This document shows, piece by piece, positions 15,125 through 23,863 of a DNA stretch of 57,548 bases (its first letter is position 1; every line of letters begins with the position of its first letter). The position numbers and the translations under genes are program-made. This stretch comes from Flavobacteriales bacterium (GTDB lineage Bacteria > Bacteroidota > Bacteroidia > Flavobacteriales > UBA7312), in the NCBI GenBank assembly GCA_016779935.1, contig JADHMQ010000012.1, positions 1-57,548 on the forward strand. Direction: 5' to 3'. Under the pieces are notes generated by a model. The model was not told where the DNA came from and searched no databases. It saw nothing but the letters and a program-made list of their open reading frames with translations.

Positions 15125-16616
15125 TTTTAAAATCGGTTAAACCGTCTGCAAGTTTACGATTATTTGACAAACGAGGGGGTTTGTTTTGACCACCCAATTT
15201 ACCAATAGATTTCATGTAGTTATAAAATCCACCTTCACATATTTTGCTTATAAATAAAGGCCTTAAGACATTACCCCTGACTAAGTCGCTATAGTAGCTG
15301 TTCTGTGAGCACATAAAATCGTCAAGGTTTTTACTGAAACTCTCCATGTCTTTTGGCTCTGATTTAAACTCTATAAACCACTCATGATAAGGCAACCCTT
15401 CTTCAGGGTTCACTTGAGGGGCAACATGAAACTCATTTATTATTGTTTCAGGGTGCATCTCTAATGTTTGCTGAACCGCTTTTTCAACCTCTTTTCCTAT
15501 AACGTGTTCACCAAAAGCTGAGGTGAAGTGTTTGATACGCCCACTTACAACTATTCTGTACGGCTTTTTAGAAACAAATTGTACTGTATCACCAATATTA
15601 TAACCCCAAAGACCCGCGTTCGTATTTAATATAACCACATAATCCTTTCCAAGCTTAACCTCTTTTAAGGATATTCGCCTTCTGTTTTCTTCAAAAAACT
15701 GACTTGCCTCAATGAACTCAAAAAAGATACCGTGGTTAACACATAAAAGCAAACCCTCTTCTTTTTGACTGTCTTGATAAGCGATAAACCCCTCAGATGA
15801 TGGGTACGTTTCAACACTTGGCAGCTGTTTGCCAACCAACTCCAAGAACTTGCTTTTGTAGGGGTCGAAATTAACGCCGCCAAACACAAACAAAGAAAAT
15901 TTAGGAAAGACCTCAGAAATAGTCCTGCCAGTTTTTTTATGAATCCTTTCGAAATACATTTGAACCCAGGGAGGTATACCACTAATTAAACTCATTGGTT
16001 GCTCAATAGTTTCATCTACAATACCATCTATTTTTTTCTCCCAATCCTCAACACAGTTGGTTTTAAACGACGGTAGATTATTGAGTTTCAAGTACCACGG
16101 CATGTGATGTGCCACAATTCCAGAGAGCCTACCTGTTGGTATTCCACTAATATAATCTAAGTGCGGGCTTCCTTGAATAAAGATCGTTTTACCCTCTAAA
16201 AAGGAGGCGTCTTTCGTTTCCTTGATGTAGCATAACAAGGCTTCTCTTGCCCCCTTTAAATGATAAGGCATAGATGATTTGGAAATGGGTATATATTTTG
16301 TACCTGAGGTTGTTCCAGATGTTTTTGTGAAATAAAGCGGTTTACCACTCCATAAGACGTTTTTTTCTCCATCAAGAACCCTATTTATATAGGGTTTTAG
16401 TGCTTCATAATCCCTTATAGGCACCTGATTTTTGAAGTCATTATAAGAGTTTATTTTATCAAAAGAATGGTCTATTCCAAAGCGAGTGTTCTTGGCTGAT
16501 TTTAAGAGCGAACGCAGTATTTTTTCTTGATGTTCAACGGGGTTTTCAATCCATTTTTTATTCCTTTTACTAACCCATTTTGCATAAGGAAGACTTAAAA
16601 AAGAAAGAATGCTCAT
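15117..16616 (-). CDS. GH3 auxin-responsive-promoter family acyl-adenylating enzyme
   Basis: The 499-residue protein has the GH3 fold of the adenylate-forming superfamily: the ATP motif TKTSGTTSGTKYIPIS (residues about 98-113), YPSSEGF and the C-terminal GEHVIGKEVEKAV segment. Plant GH3 proteins couple carboxylic acids to amino acids. The bacterial members are common in Bacteroidota but their substrates are largely unknown. It sits 4 bases after the M23 gene and overlaps dxr, so it is expressed with envelope and isoprenoid genes. Confidence 0.85.
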   Translation of the reverse strand: MSILSFLSLPYAKWVSKRNKKWIENPVEHQEKILRSLLKSAKNTRFGIDHSFDKINSYNDFKNQVPIRDYEALKPYINRVLDGEKNVLWSGKPLYFTKTSGTTSGTKYIPISKSSMPYHLKGAREALLCYIKETKDASFLEGKTIFIQGSPHLDYISGIPTGRLSGIVAHHMPWYLKLNNLPSFKTNCVEDWEKKIDGIVDETIEQPMSLISGIPPWVQMYFERIHKKTGRTISEVFPKFSLFVFGGVNFDPYKSKFLELVGKQLPSVETYPSSEGFIAYQDSQKEEGLLLCVNHGIFFEFIEASQFFEENRRRISLKEVKLGKDYVVILNTNAGLWGYNIGDTVQFVSKKPYRIVVSGRIKHFTSAFGEHVIGKEVEKAVQQTLEMHPETIINEFHVAPQVNPEEGLPYHEWFIEFKSEPKDMESFSKNLDDFMCSQNSYYSDLVRGNVLRPLFISKICEGGFYNYMKSIGKLGGQNKPPRLSNNRKLADGLTDFKNG

Positions 16617-16620
16617 ACTA

Positions 16621-17487
16621 TTAAAAAAGAATGTAATTTTCTGGATTTACGGCTTGGTTGTTGTGCCACAACTCAAAGTGAAGGTGAGGGCCGCTTGACC
16701 ACTTTCCTGAGTTTCCAATAATAGCTATTGACTCGCCAACCTCAACCATTTCCCCTTGTTGTTTTAATAATGCTGAATTATGCTTATATACGGAAACGAA
16801 ATTATTGGCGTGTTGAATAGCAATGACGTTTCCAGTCTCTGAGGTCCAAGAGGAAAAAACAACTATTCCGCTCAAAGTGCTTTTTATTAATTCATTTTCT
16901 TTAGAAACCACATCAACACCATAGTGTTCTTCATCAGCGTTAAATGACTGGGTAACCAAGCCATCTACAGGCTTAAAAAACAAAAGTTTTTCAACGGATA
17001 AGTTTTCTGTGTTTTCAGAACTAAAGAAATTAAAACGATCTTCAGATTCAATTCGTTCCCTCAACAAAGAGTCTTCATACACTCTACCTACCGCCCCATC
17101 GTTTTGAACGCTTATTTTTTCAGGAATATAAAACGTGCTTGTGTCAACAGGAACACCCTCAATTATATTTCTAATGTTTTGTAAGTAGCGCCCCCTACTG
17201 TCAAGTTCTGATTTTAAGGAGTCGGACAACTGATTAAGAGACACCATTTGACGCCTAATATTTGTACTAGTATAACCAGGAATATATTCTCGTAACGGGC
17301 TAAACGCTATTATTAAGGTTGTACCGCCAATTAGCAAGGTTATGGAAACACAAGTCAATAAAAAAACGTTTAACCGTGACATATTAAATGATAAACGCTC
17401 TTCAAAGGTTTCGCTATTTAAAATAACGAAACGGTATTTAAAGCGCCACTTTTTCCAAAACGATTGTTTTTTATTTCCAATTGACAT
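16621..17487 (-). CDS. membrane-anchored M23 (LytM) peptidoglycan endopeptidase
   Basis: A 288-residue protein with a basic cytoplasmic N-terminus, one membrane helix (about 39-62), a coiled stretch (about 75-110) and a C-terminal LytM domain. Metal ligands are visible: HYGVD near residue 190 and HLHFE near 271, with the supporting YKH between. The domain looks catalytically complete, unlike the EnvC-like protein at 31.6 kb. It is the first gene of the operon with GH3, dxr, rseP and the ALDH. Confidence 0.88.
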   Translation of the reverse strand: MSIGNKKQSFWKKWRFKYRFVILNSETFEERLSFNMSRLNVFLLTCVSITLLIGGTTLIIAFSPLREYIPGYTSTNIRRQMVSLNQLSDSLKSELDSRGRYLQNIRNIIEGVPVDTSTFYIPEKISVQNDGAVGRVYEDSLLRERIESEDRFNFFSSENTENLSVEKLLFFKPVDGLVTQSFNADEEHYGVDVVSKENELIKSTLSGIVVFSSWTSETGNVIAIQHANNFVSVYKHNSALLKQQGEMVEVGESIAIIGNSGKWSSGPHLHFELWHNNQAVNPENYILF

Positions 17488-17495
17488 AATCGCTG

Positions 17496-17503
17496 CAAAT
17501 ATC
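17496..17503 (-). promoter_or_regulatory. weak -7 promoter element for the M23-GH3-dxr-rseP-ALDH operon
   Basis: The minus strand reads GATATTTG, one base off TAnnTTTG, 8 bases before the M23 start. The region is a divergent promoter gap shared with sprE. Confidence 0.3.
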
Positions 17504-17553
17504 CTAAATTTTTAACTTACATCACTTAAATACTATTATTCAGAAAATTAAAA

Positions 17554-17561
17554 TAATTTTG
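17554..17561 (+). promoter_or_regulatory. -7 promoter element for sprE
   Basis: TAATTTTG, a full TAnnTTTG match, ends 22 bases before the ATG at 17584. It makes a TTG start at 17566 unlikely. Confidence 0.5.
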
Positions 17562-17583
17562 CCGATTGAAAGTTATTGCAATA

Positions 17584-20163
17584 ATGTTTAACAAAGGTGT
17601 TCATTCTGTTCGATTAATTGTGCTGGTGTTTTTGCTAGTACTGCTGGGCTCATGCAAAACCACCAAAAACACCTTTCTCAATAGAAACTTTCACAATACC
17701 ACAACAAGATACAATTGGTATTTTAACGCTAATGAAAGTTACAAATCGGGGGTTAAAAAATTACAAGAGCAAAACAAGGACGACTTCAATCAACTGCTAA
17801 GTGTGTATCCGTTAGGCACTAAAAAAGAAGCCCAAAGCGTATCGCCACAGATGGATAAAGCACTAAAAAAGTGTGCCACAGCCATTAATAAGCACTCGAT
17901 GTTAATCAAGGGAAAAGAATATAACCGTTGGATTGACAACTCCTATCTGCTTATTGGAAAATCGTATTTCTATAAGCGGGAATACATCAAAGCAGTTGAA
18001 GCTTTTCGTTTAGTAAGCCGTCAATTTCTAGGTGATATTACCTCTTATGAAGCCTTTATTTGGCTCATCAACACCTACGTTGAAATGAAGGACTACGGTT
18101 CAGCAGACTTAGTTATCGAAAACGTTTTAATGGACGAAACATTTCCTCAAGAGCTTAGCCAACAACTTTCGCTAGCTCTTGCCCATTACCATATTGCCAT
18201 TGAGGATTATGATTTAGCCATTGAGGAGTTGAACACTGCTGTTTCTTTGACAAAAAAGAAAAGAGAAAAATCTAGATACCTATATATTTTAGCTCAACTG
18301 TATTCCATGCAGGATAACTACAGCTTTGCAACAGACTACCTCACCAAGGTTATTCGTACCAGTCCCGATTATGAAATGGTCTTTAACGCAAAAATTAATA
18401 GAGCGCGTTCTTTCGACACATCTACAGGGGGGTCGGATGTCATTATTGCCGAACTTCAAAAAATGCTGAAGGACGACAAAAACAAAGAGTTTTTAGACGT
18501 TATTTATTTTGGTTTGGCGGAACTTAGTAGTCGACAGAACAAGCTTAATGAAGCCATCCCCCTTTACAAACTGTCTGTTTCAGCAAGTGTAAAAAACGAT
18601 GCTCAAAAAGCCCTTTCAAGTGTAACCTTAGCAGATATTTATTACGACAAGCAAAACTACCGACCAGCTCAAGCGTATTACGATACAACTGTAGCCTTCA
18701 TGAACACAAACCACCAAAGCTTTAAAAATGCTCAACAAAAACAACTAACTCTAACTGAGCTTATTTCAAATCTAGACATCATTTCAAATCAAGATAGCCT
18801 TCAACGTGTAGCACTTATGCCGGAAAAAGAAAGGCTAGCCTTTATTGATGATTTGATAAAAAAAATTGAGGAGGAAGAACGTCAAGAAAAAGAGTTAGAA
18901 AATCAAAGACGCTCTGAAAATAGTTTCTTTACAGACCGTTCACAAACATTAAACAAGTTTAACACCAATCAAAATCGAGGTGGAGGTTGGTATTTTGATA
19001 ATCCAAACACATTAAGTTTTGGTTTTTCTGAATTTAAAAGAAAGTGGGGGAAAAGAAAATTAGAAGATAATTGGCGACGTTCAAACAAGAAAACATTAAG
19101 TGTTGAAGAGGCTTTGGCAGATACAATAGACGAAGATGTTTTTGACCCTAAAAATAGAGATTCATACGTCAAAAACCTTCCGTTAACCATAGAGGCTATA
19201 AAAGAGTCAAACAATATGATTATTGAGGCGTATTTTGACGCTGGGGTTATCTACAAAGAGCAATTAGAAGACATTCCACAAGCGATTAAAACCTTCGAAA
19301 CGCTCAACGATAGATTTCCTTACAGTGAAAACAGAGTAATGGTTTTGTATTTCTTACATCGCCTTCACGATGAAAAAGGAAATATTGACTTTGCTGATGA
19401 TTATAGAGACATGCTTGTTAAAGAGTTTCCAAATAGCGACTACGCAAAACTAGTTATGGACGCTTCTTATATGGAAGAGTTGTCAGAAGCGAACTCTAGT
19501 CTTCAATCACAATATGAACAGGCGTTTAATTTATACAATCGTTCAAAATATAAAGAGTGTTCCGCCATATGTAAGCGCGTTAATACCAAGAACCCAAACA
19601 ACCTGTTGTATCCAAACTTTGACTTTTTAAACACACAGGCAAGCGCACACAAATCCAATAAAACCACATACATGGCGAAGTTGGAGCAAATCATTAAAAA
19701 GTATCCAAAACACAGTGTTGCAGAGTCTGCTAAACAAATATTATCTCTACTCAAATTGGAGGCTGAATCTGAAGAGACGCCATCTTTAATGGGCGACAGC
19801 CCGTATGTGGTAAAGCCTGAAGCAGCACATTATTTTATCTTGCTTTTTAATGACTATGACCTTGAGTTAAGCATTGCTAAATCAACACTATCGGATTATC
19901 ATTCTGAGTATTATAGGCTAAGCAGACTAAACATTAGCAGCCTATTGTTTAAAGAGCACACCCACCTTATAACAATTAGAGAATTTAGCAATCAAGCAAA
20001 AGCAATGGAATATTTTCAAGCCTTCCAAACTGGAGATGTTCGTGGAGTGTTTGGCGGCGACTATACGGCATTTGTAATAGCAGGACCAAATTTCCCCTAT
20101 TTTTTCAAGAATAAAGACATAGAAGGATACACCGAAATGTTTAAGGAGAATTACAAAAACTAA
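17584..20163 (+). CDS. sprE: T9SS/gliding lipoprotein SprE (PorW)
   Basis: A TPR lipoprotein needed for type IX secretion; PorW links the periplasmic ring to the motor. The start is the ATG at 17584, giving 859 residues, close to the length of F. johnsoniae SprE. The signal peptide ends in LLGSC, followed by the family opening KTTKNTFLNRNFHNTTTRYNWYFN (in pieces: NTFLNRNFH and TRYNWYFNANE). TPR units run from about 95 to 390 and again from about 555 to 740, separated by a charged linker (about 425-540). It is divergent from the M23 operon. The assignment rests on remembered family features. Confidence 0.85.
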   Translation: MFNKGVHSVRLIVLVFLLVLLGSCKTTKNTFLNRNFHNTTTRYNWYFNANESYKSGVKKLQEQNKDDFNQLLSVYPLGTKKEAQSVSPQMDKALKKCATAINKHSMLIKGKEYNRWIDNSYLLIGKSYFYKREYIKAVEAFRLVSRQFLGDITSYEAFIWLINTYVEMKDYGSADLVIENVLMDETFPQELSQQLSLALAHYHIAIEDYDLAIEELNTAVSLTKKKREKSRYLYILAQLYSMQDNYSFATDYLTKVIRTSPDYEMVFNAKINRARSFDTSTGGSDVIIAELQKMLKDDKNKEFLDVIYFGLAELSSRQNKLNEAIPLYKLSVSASVKNDAQKALSSVTLADIYYDKQNYRPAQAYYDTTVAFMNTNHQSFKNAQQKQLTLTELISNLDIISNQDSLQRVALMPEKERLAFIDDLIKKIEEEERQEKELENQRRSENSFFTDRSQTLNKFNTNQNRGGGWYFDNPNTLSFGFSEFKRKWGKRKLEDNWRRSNKKTLSVEEALADTIDEDVFDPKNRDSYVKNLPLTIEAIKESNNMIIEAYFDAGVIYKEQLEDIPQAIKTFETLNDRFPYSENRVMVLYFLHRLHDEKGNIDFADDYRDMLVKEFPNSDYAKLVMDASYMEELSEANSSLQSQYEQAFNLYNRSKYKECSAICKRVNTKNPNNLLYPNFDFLNTQASAHKSNKTTYMAKLEQIIKKYPKHSVAESAKQILSLLKLEAESEETPSLMGDSPYVVKPEAAHYFILLFNDYDLELSIAKSTLSDYHSEYYRLSRLNISSLLFKEHTHLITIREFSNQAKAMEYFQAFQTGDVRGVFGGDYTAFVIAGPNFPYFFKNKDIEGYTEMFKENYKN

Positions 20164-20179
20164 TCTAGATTAGTTTTTA

Positions 20180-20187
20180 TATATTTG
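20180..20187 (+). promoter_or_regulatory. -7 promoter element for bactofilin-atpZ
   Basis: TATATTTG, a full TAnnTTTG match, ends 22 bases before the bactofilin ATG at 20210. Confidence 0.5.
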
Positions 20188-20209
20188 TTGAACCAAAAAC
20201 AAATTCAAA

Positions 20210-20629
20210 ATGTTTTCAAATAATAAAGACAAAAGCATGGCAAAACAATTAGACAACACAGGAGTAGTTAACTTAATCGGAGTAGGAACAACTATTGACG
20301 GAGAAGTAACATCTTCTGGCGACATTCGAGTTGACGGTAGACTGTCTGGCTCAATTAATACTAAAGGAAAAGTTGTAATAGGTTCAACTGGAATTGTTGA
20401 GGGTAATGTTATTGCCTCAAATGCTGATATTTCTGGAGAGTTAAAAGGAGCAATCTCTGTTGCCGAATTATTATCTCTTAAATCTACAGCTAAACTAGAT
20501 GGAGATATTGTCACTAACAAATTAGCCATAGAGCCAGGGGCAGCCTTCACGGGTTCTTGTAGCATGGGTGCAGTAATTAAAGATATTAGCCATGCCGGAA
20601 AACAAGAAAAACAAGAGAAAACAGCCTAA
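20210..20629 (+). CDS. bactofilin (polymer-forming cytoskeletal protein)
   Basis: A 139-residue bactofilin. The core, about residues 22-115, is made of short repeated beta turns rich in Gly, Val, Ile and Ser (IDGEVTSSGDIRVDGRLSGS, IEGNVIASNADISGELKG and similar), giving the right-handed beta-helix that self-assembles into filaments. Bactofilins scaffold cell-wall enzymes or organelles. Its 3' end overlaps the atpZ start by 38 bases in another frame, so it is probably the first gene of the ATP synthase transcript in this organism. Confidence 0.92.
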   Translation: MFSNNKDKSMAKQLDNTGVVNLIGVGTTIDGEVTSSGDIRVDGRLSGSINTKGKVVIGSTGIVEGNVIASNADISGELKGAISVAELLSLKSTAKLDGDIVTNKLAIEPGAAFTGSCSMGAVIKDISHAGKQEKQEKTA

Positions 20630-20828
20630 CCGACTACTTACTCTAACTATGGTTGCCACCCAAATGGGTGTCACCATTTTTTTAGGAGCCTCACTCGGAA
20701 AATATCTAGACCAAAGGTATTCTACACCAAAACCGTGGTTTACTATATCTTTAACCCTATTTTCTTTGCTCGTTTCCCTATATTCAGTCCTCAAGCAAGT
20801 CAATAAGTTAAATGATGACGAGCATTAA
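20592..20828 (+). CDS. atpZ: AtpZ/AtpI family ATP synthase assembly protein
   Basis: A 78-residue protein with two membrane helices (about 20-38 and 49-66) joined by a loop with GKYLDQRY, the usual AtpZ/AtpI pattern (G..LD...). The family helps build the c-ring or carries magnesium; the exact role is debated. It overlaps the bactofilin gene by 38 bases and the next gene by 17 bases. Confidence 0.85.
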   Translation: MPENKKNKRKQPNRLLTLTMVATQMGVTIFLGASLGKYLDQRYSTPKPWFTISLTLFSLLVSLYSVLKQVNKLNDDEH

Positions 20829-21210
20829 GTTTATTATCAACTTTAGTTGGAGCTTAGCATTGGCGCTTGCTGTTACCTTTGCCCTACAAGCCTTCGTTTA
20901 CCATCAATTAGAGCTTATCTTGTATTTTAACGCTCTTCTATTCTCCAATATATTTAACTTTTTTATGGCGATGTTTGCTGTGATTTTGATATACCAACTT
21001 CGTCATTCTCACACCCAAAGTTTGGGATATATATTTTTACTTTCAACTCTATTCAAATTTTTAGGTTTTTATTTATTGCTTTACCCTCTATTGAGCGAAT
21101 TCTATTCTGAAGCTAATAAGTTAAGTGGTTTTATGTTGTTTTTCATCTCATACGTAGTGGCTTTAATAATGGAAGTTCGGTGTTTATTAAAGCTTTTAAA
21201 CAGCTTTTAA
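20812..21210 (+). CDS. DUF6168-like four-helix membrane protein
   Basis: A 132-residue protein with four predicted membrane helices (about 8-28, 35-58, 68-88, 100-122) and little else. It occupies the place between atpZ and atpB that is held by DUF6168 proteins in Bacteroidota, and by AtpI-like proteins elsewhere. A role in ATP synthase assembly is inferred from location only. It overlaps atpZ by 17 bases. Confidence 0.65.
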   Translation: MMTSIKFIINFSWSLALALAVTFALQAFVYHQLELILYFNALLFSNIFNFFMAMFAVILIYQLRHSHTQSLGYIFLLSTLFKFLGFYLLLYPLLSEFYSEANKLSGFMLFFISYVVALIMEVRCLLKLLNSF

Positions 21211-21284
21211 ATCGAAGATTTTACCCTCCAAAAAAAAGACGAAAATTATTTCTCAATTTTATTTTTAGAATAAACATTAATATT

Positions 21285-21292
21285 TAGTTTTG
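21285..21292 (+). promoter_or_regulatory. -7 promoter element for atpB
   Basis: TAGTTTTG, a full TAnnTTTG match, ends 34 bases before the atpB ATG at 21327. It lies in a 116-base gap, so the structural ATP synthase genes probably have their own promoter besides the one before bactofilin. Confidence 0.5.
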
Positions 21293-21326
21293 CAGCGAAC
21301 TCTTTAACAGCAATTTGTTGCCTACA

Positions 21327-22493
21327 ATGAGAAGAAAATTAAGTTTAATAGCCTTACTTTTTACACTTTCAATTGGAAGTGTAGCATTTGCTCACGACGA
21401 CCACTCTCATGCAGGCGAGCATTCTGAGGCTCACACAAAAAAGGACACTCCTGAAAAAGTAAAAAGCTTTATCAAGCACCACCTAAAAGACGCCCATTAT
21501 TTCGAGCTCTTTCATGGTGCAAAAATGCCCCTACCAATTATCATATGGGATGAGGGTATTAAAGTCTTTTCGTCAGGCGACTTTAAGAAAGTTGAAGTGA
21601 AAGAGATAAGTGCTGCCGATTCAACGATTACCTTTGAAAAACTTAATGCAACCGATTCTGTCGACAAAGACGCTAAAGATTATCTGTACGAGTCTGTAAA
21701 TTCAGAATACTCCATATTTCATGGAAAAATTTTAGCAGCTAAACATGCTGACATTCAACTTAAACGTAACAAAGAGGGCAAGAAAAAGCTAATCAGCCAT
21801 TCTGCTCTAATTGACTTTTCCGTTACAAAAACCGTCTTAATGACGTTTTTAATTTGTGTTTTGTTGTTCTTGGCCTTTAGAGGTTTGTCAAGCTCTTACA
21901 GAAAAGGACCGATTCCAAGCGGTTTTGGTAGACTACTAGAGCCTTTGGTTTTATTTATTAGAGATGACATTGCTATTCCTAACATTGGAGAAAAGCACTA
22001 TAAAAAATACATGAGCTATTTACTAACCGTATTCTTTTTCATATGGTTTGTAAATCTAGCGGGAATGACTCCTCTAGGAATTAATATAACAGGTAATATA
22101 GCCATCACGCTTTCATTGGCTTTGATTACTTATTTGATTACACAATTTACAGCTAACAAAAACTATTGGGGACACATCTTTTGGATGCCAGGCGTGCCTG
22201 TACCCATGAAGTTTGTTCTAATGCCAATAGAGCTTTTAGGAACTATTATTAAGCCTTTCTCACTAATGATTCGTTTGTATGCAAACATTACAGCGGGTCA
22301 CGTGGTGTTGATGTCTCTTATTGGTTTAGTATTTTTTGCTTCTAATCTATTTTCATTTGGAGCGTTTTTTGGATTAACATTATTCTTAGGGGTAATAGAA
22401 CTGCTTGTAGCATTTTTACAAGCATACATATTTACGATGCTAACGGCTTTATATTTTGGAGCTGCAGTAGAAGAGCATCACGATGAACATTAA
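21327..22493 (+). CDS. atpB: F1Fo ATP synthase subunit a
   Basis: The start is the ATG at 21327 (MRRKLSLIALL), not the TTG at 21315, giving 388 residues. A signal peptide ends at AFA and is followed by a His/Asp-rich stretch (HDDHSHAGEHSEAH) and an about 130-residue N-terminal extension found in Bacteroidota subunit a. The conserved core follows with the essential Arg in IKPFSLMIRLYANITAGH (near residue 318) and five or so helices. The C-terminus is again His-rich (EEHHDEH). The protein forms the proton half-channels. Confidence 0.93.
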   Translation: MRRKLSLIALLFTLSIGSVAFAHDDHSHAGEHSEAHTKKDTPEKVKSFIKHHLKDAHYFELFHGAKMPLPIIIWDEGIKVFSSGDFKKVEVKEISAADSTITFEKLNATDSVDKDAKDYLYESVNSEYSIFHGKILAAKHADIQLKRNKEGKKKLISHSALIDFSVTKTVLMTFLICVLLFLAFRGLSSSYRKGPIPSGFGRLLEPLVLFIRDDIAIPNIGEKHYKKYMSYLLTVFFFIWFVNLAGMTPLGINITGNIAITLSLALITYLITQFTANKNYWGHIFWMPGVPVPMKFVLMPIELLGTIIKPFSLMIRLYANITAGHVVLMSLIGLVFFASNLFSFGAFFGLTLFLGVIELLVAFLQAYIFTMLTALYFGAAVEEHHDEH

Positions 22494-22528
22494 TATATTA
22501 ACTGAGTATTAACTTTAAATTTTTTATT

Positions 22529-22720
22529 ATGACTATTCCAAATATTGTAGGAGCGGGATTAATTGTAATCGGAGCAGGTTTAGGTATTGGTAAAATCGGT
22601 GGTTCTGCCATGGATGCTATCGCTAGACAGCCTGAAGCGACTTCAAAAATCCAAACAGCAATGATTATTGCTGCTGCACTTATTGAAGGTATTGGATTTG
22701 CTGCATTATTTGCTGCATAA
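22529..22720 (+). CDS. atpE: F1Fo ATP synthase subunit c
   Basis: A 63-residue hairpin of two helices around the polar loop RQP (33-35). The ion-carrying acid is Glu53 in ALIEGIGF. The residues of a sodium-binding signature are not evident, so protons are the likely coupling ion. A strong stem-loop follows the gene, see 22736. Confidence 0.95.
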   Translation: MTIPNIVGAGLIVIGAGLGIGKIGGSAMDAIARQPEATSKIQTAMIIAAALIEGIGFAALFAA

Positions 22721-22735
22721 TCTATAAACAACAAT

Positions 22736-22764
22736 CAAAACTGTAAGGGTTGCTTACAGTTTTG
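22736..22764 (+). terminator. 12-bp hairpin between atpE and atpF
   Basis: A perfect 12-bp stem CAAAACTGTAAG / CTTACAGTTTTG with loop GGTTG lies 15 bases after the atpE stop and 36 bases before atpF. Only a weak T stretch (ATTTTAG) follows. It may be a partial terminator or an RNA-stabilising processing site that yields more subunit c than b. Confidence 0.6.
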
Positions 22765-22799
22765 ATTTTAGCATTTTAAAAGAAAAATGAAGATATAAT

Positions 22800-23297
22800 A
22801 TGGATTTATTTAACGATTTTTCAATTGGTCTGTTTGTTTGGCAAACCGTTTTGTTTTTGGCCTTATTGTTTTTACTAAGAAAGTACGCTTGGAAGCCCAT
22901 TCTCAGTGCAGTAGAAGAAAGAGAAGAAGGCATCAAAAGCGCTTTAGACGCTGCGGACAACGCCAAGAAAGAAATGGAAACCCTTAATGCAGACAACGAG
23001 CGCATTTTACGCGAAGCAAAAGCAGAAAGAGATTCTATACTAAAAGAAGCAAGAGAAATAAAAGACGGCATTATTGCTGAGGCTAAAACCCAAGCTACGG
23101 AAGAAGCAGATAAGGTTTTAGCGTCCGCAAGAGAGCAAATCAACAATGAGAAAATGGCAGCTATTACTGAGCTAAAAAATCAAGTAGCTTCATTATCAGT
23201 CGATATTGCAGAAAAAATATTGAAGTCAGAATTGAAGGACGACAATAAGCAAAAAGAAATGGTGAACAGTGCTTTAGAAGAAGCAAGCATAAACTAA
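22800..23297 (+). CDS. atpF: F1Fo ATP synthase subunit b
   Basis: A 165-residue protein: one N-terminal membrane helix (about 8-27) then a long charged helix (about 30-145) with the heptad character of the peripheral stalk. Start ATG at 22800; the stop is 1 base before atpH. Confidence 0.93.
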   Translation: MDLFNDFSIGLFVWQTVLFLALLFLLRKYAWKPILSAVEEREEGIKSALDAADNAKKEMETLNADNERILREAKAERDSILKEAREIKDGIIAEAKTQATEEADKVLASAREQINNEKMAAITELKNQVASLSVDIAEKILKSELKDDNKQKEMVNSALEEASIN

Positions 23298-23298
23298 T

Positions 23299-23853
23299 AT
23301 GAAAAACACCAGAGCAACATACAGATACGCCAAGGCGCTATTAGAATTAGCCAAAGAGCAAGGTACCTTAGAGGTTTGCAAAACCGATATGGAAACCGTT
23401 GTTTCTATTTGTAAAGACTCTAGAGAATTAATGCTTTTATTAAAAAGCCCGGTAGTTAAGACGGATAAAAAACAAGCCATTTTTTCTGAAATATTTAATT
23501 CTTGTTCAGCATTAACAATGAGTTTTATTCAACTCATCACTAAAAAGAAAAGAGAGTCATTATTATTTGATATAGCCGAACGTTTTCTATTGGTTTACAA
23601 AGAAAGCTTAGGCATTGGAACTGCTGTTCTTACAACAGCCACATCCATCGATGAAGATACAAGACAAAATGTTCTTGACTTCATTAAAAAACAAGGTATT
23701 AGTCAAGTAGACTTAACCGAAAAAGTAGATATAAGCCTAATAGGTGGAGCAGTTCTTCGACTTGGCGACAAACAACTTGACGTAAGTGTAGCGCGTCAGA
23801 TTAAAGACTTAAAACAATCGTTTAATAAAAACCTTTATATAAAGGACTTCTAA
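23299..23853 (+). CDS. atpH: F1Fo ATP synthase subunit delta
   Basis: A 184-residue OSCP/delta subunit that ties the peripheral stalk to F1. Typical opening [18 protein letters not shown] and C-terminal [21 protein letters not shown] (the family's G-x-x-I-x-x-G-D-x-x-x-D-x-S motif). Tight spacing to atpF (1 base) and atpA (10 bases). Confidence 0.93.
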   Translation: MKNTRATYRYAKALLELAKEQGTLEVCKTDMETVVSICKDSRELMLLLKSPVVKTDKKQAIFSEIFNSCSALTMSFIQLITKKKRESLLFDIAERFLLVYKESLGIGTAVLTTATSIDEDTRQNVLDFIKKQGISQVDLTEKVDISLIGGAVLRLGDKQLDVSVARQIKDLKQSFNKNLYIKDF

Positions 23854-23863
23854 ATTAATAAAC

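Noticed and set aside
15665-15982. 105-codon minus-strand frame in the GH3 gene
   Set aside because: It lies in another frame within conserved GH3 coding sequence.
20170-20565. 131-codon minus-strand frame opposite bactofilin
   Set aside because: The sense strand is a clear bactofilin with a promoter; the antisense frame has no support.
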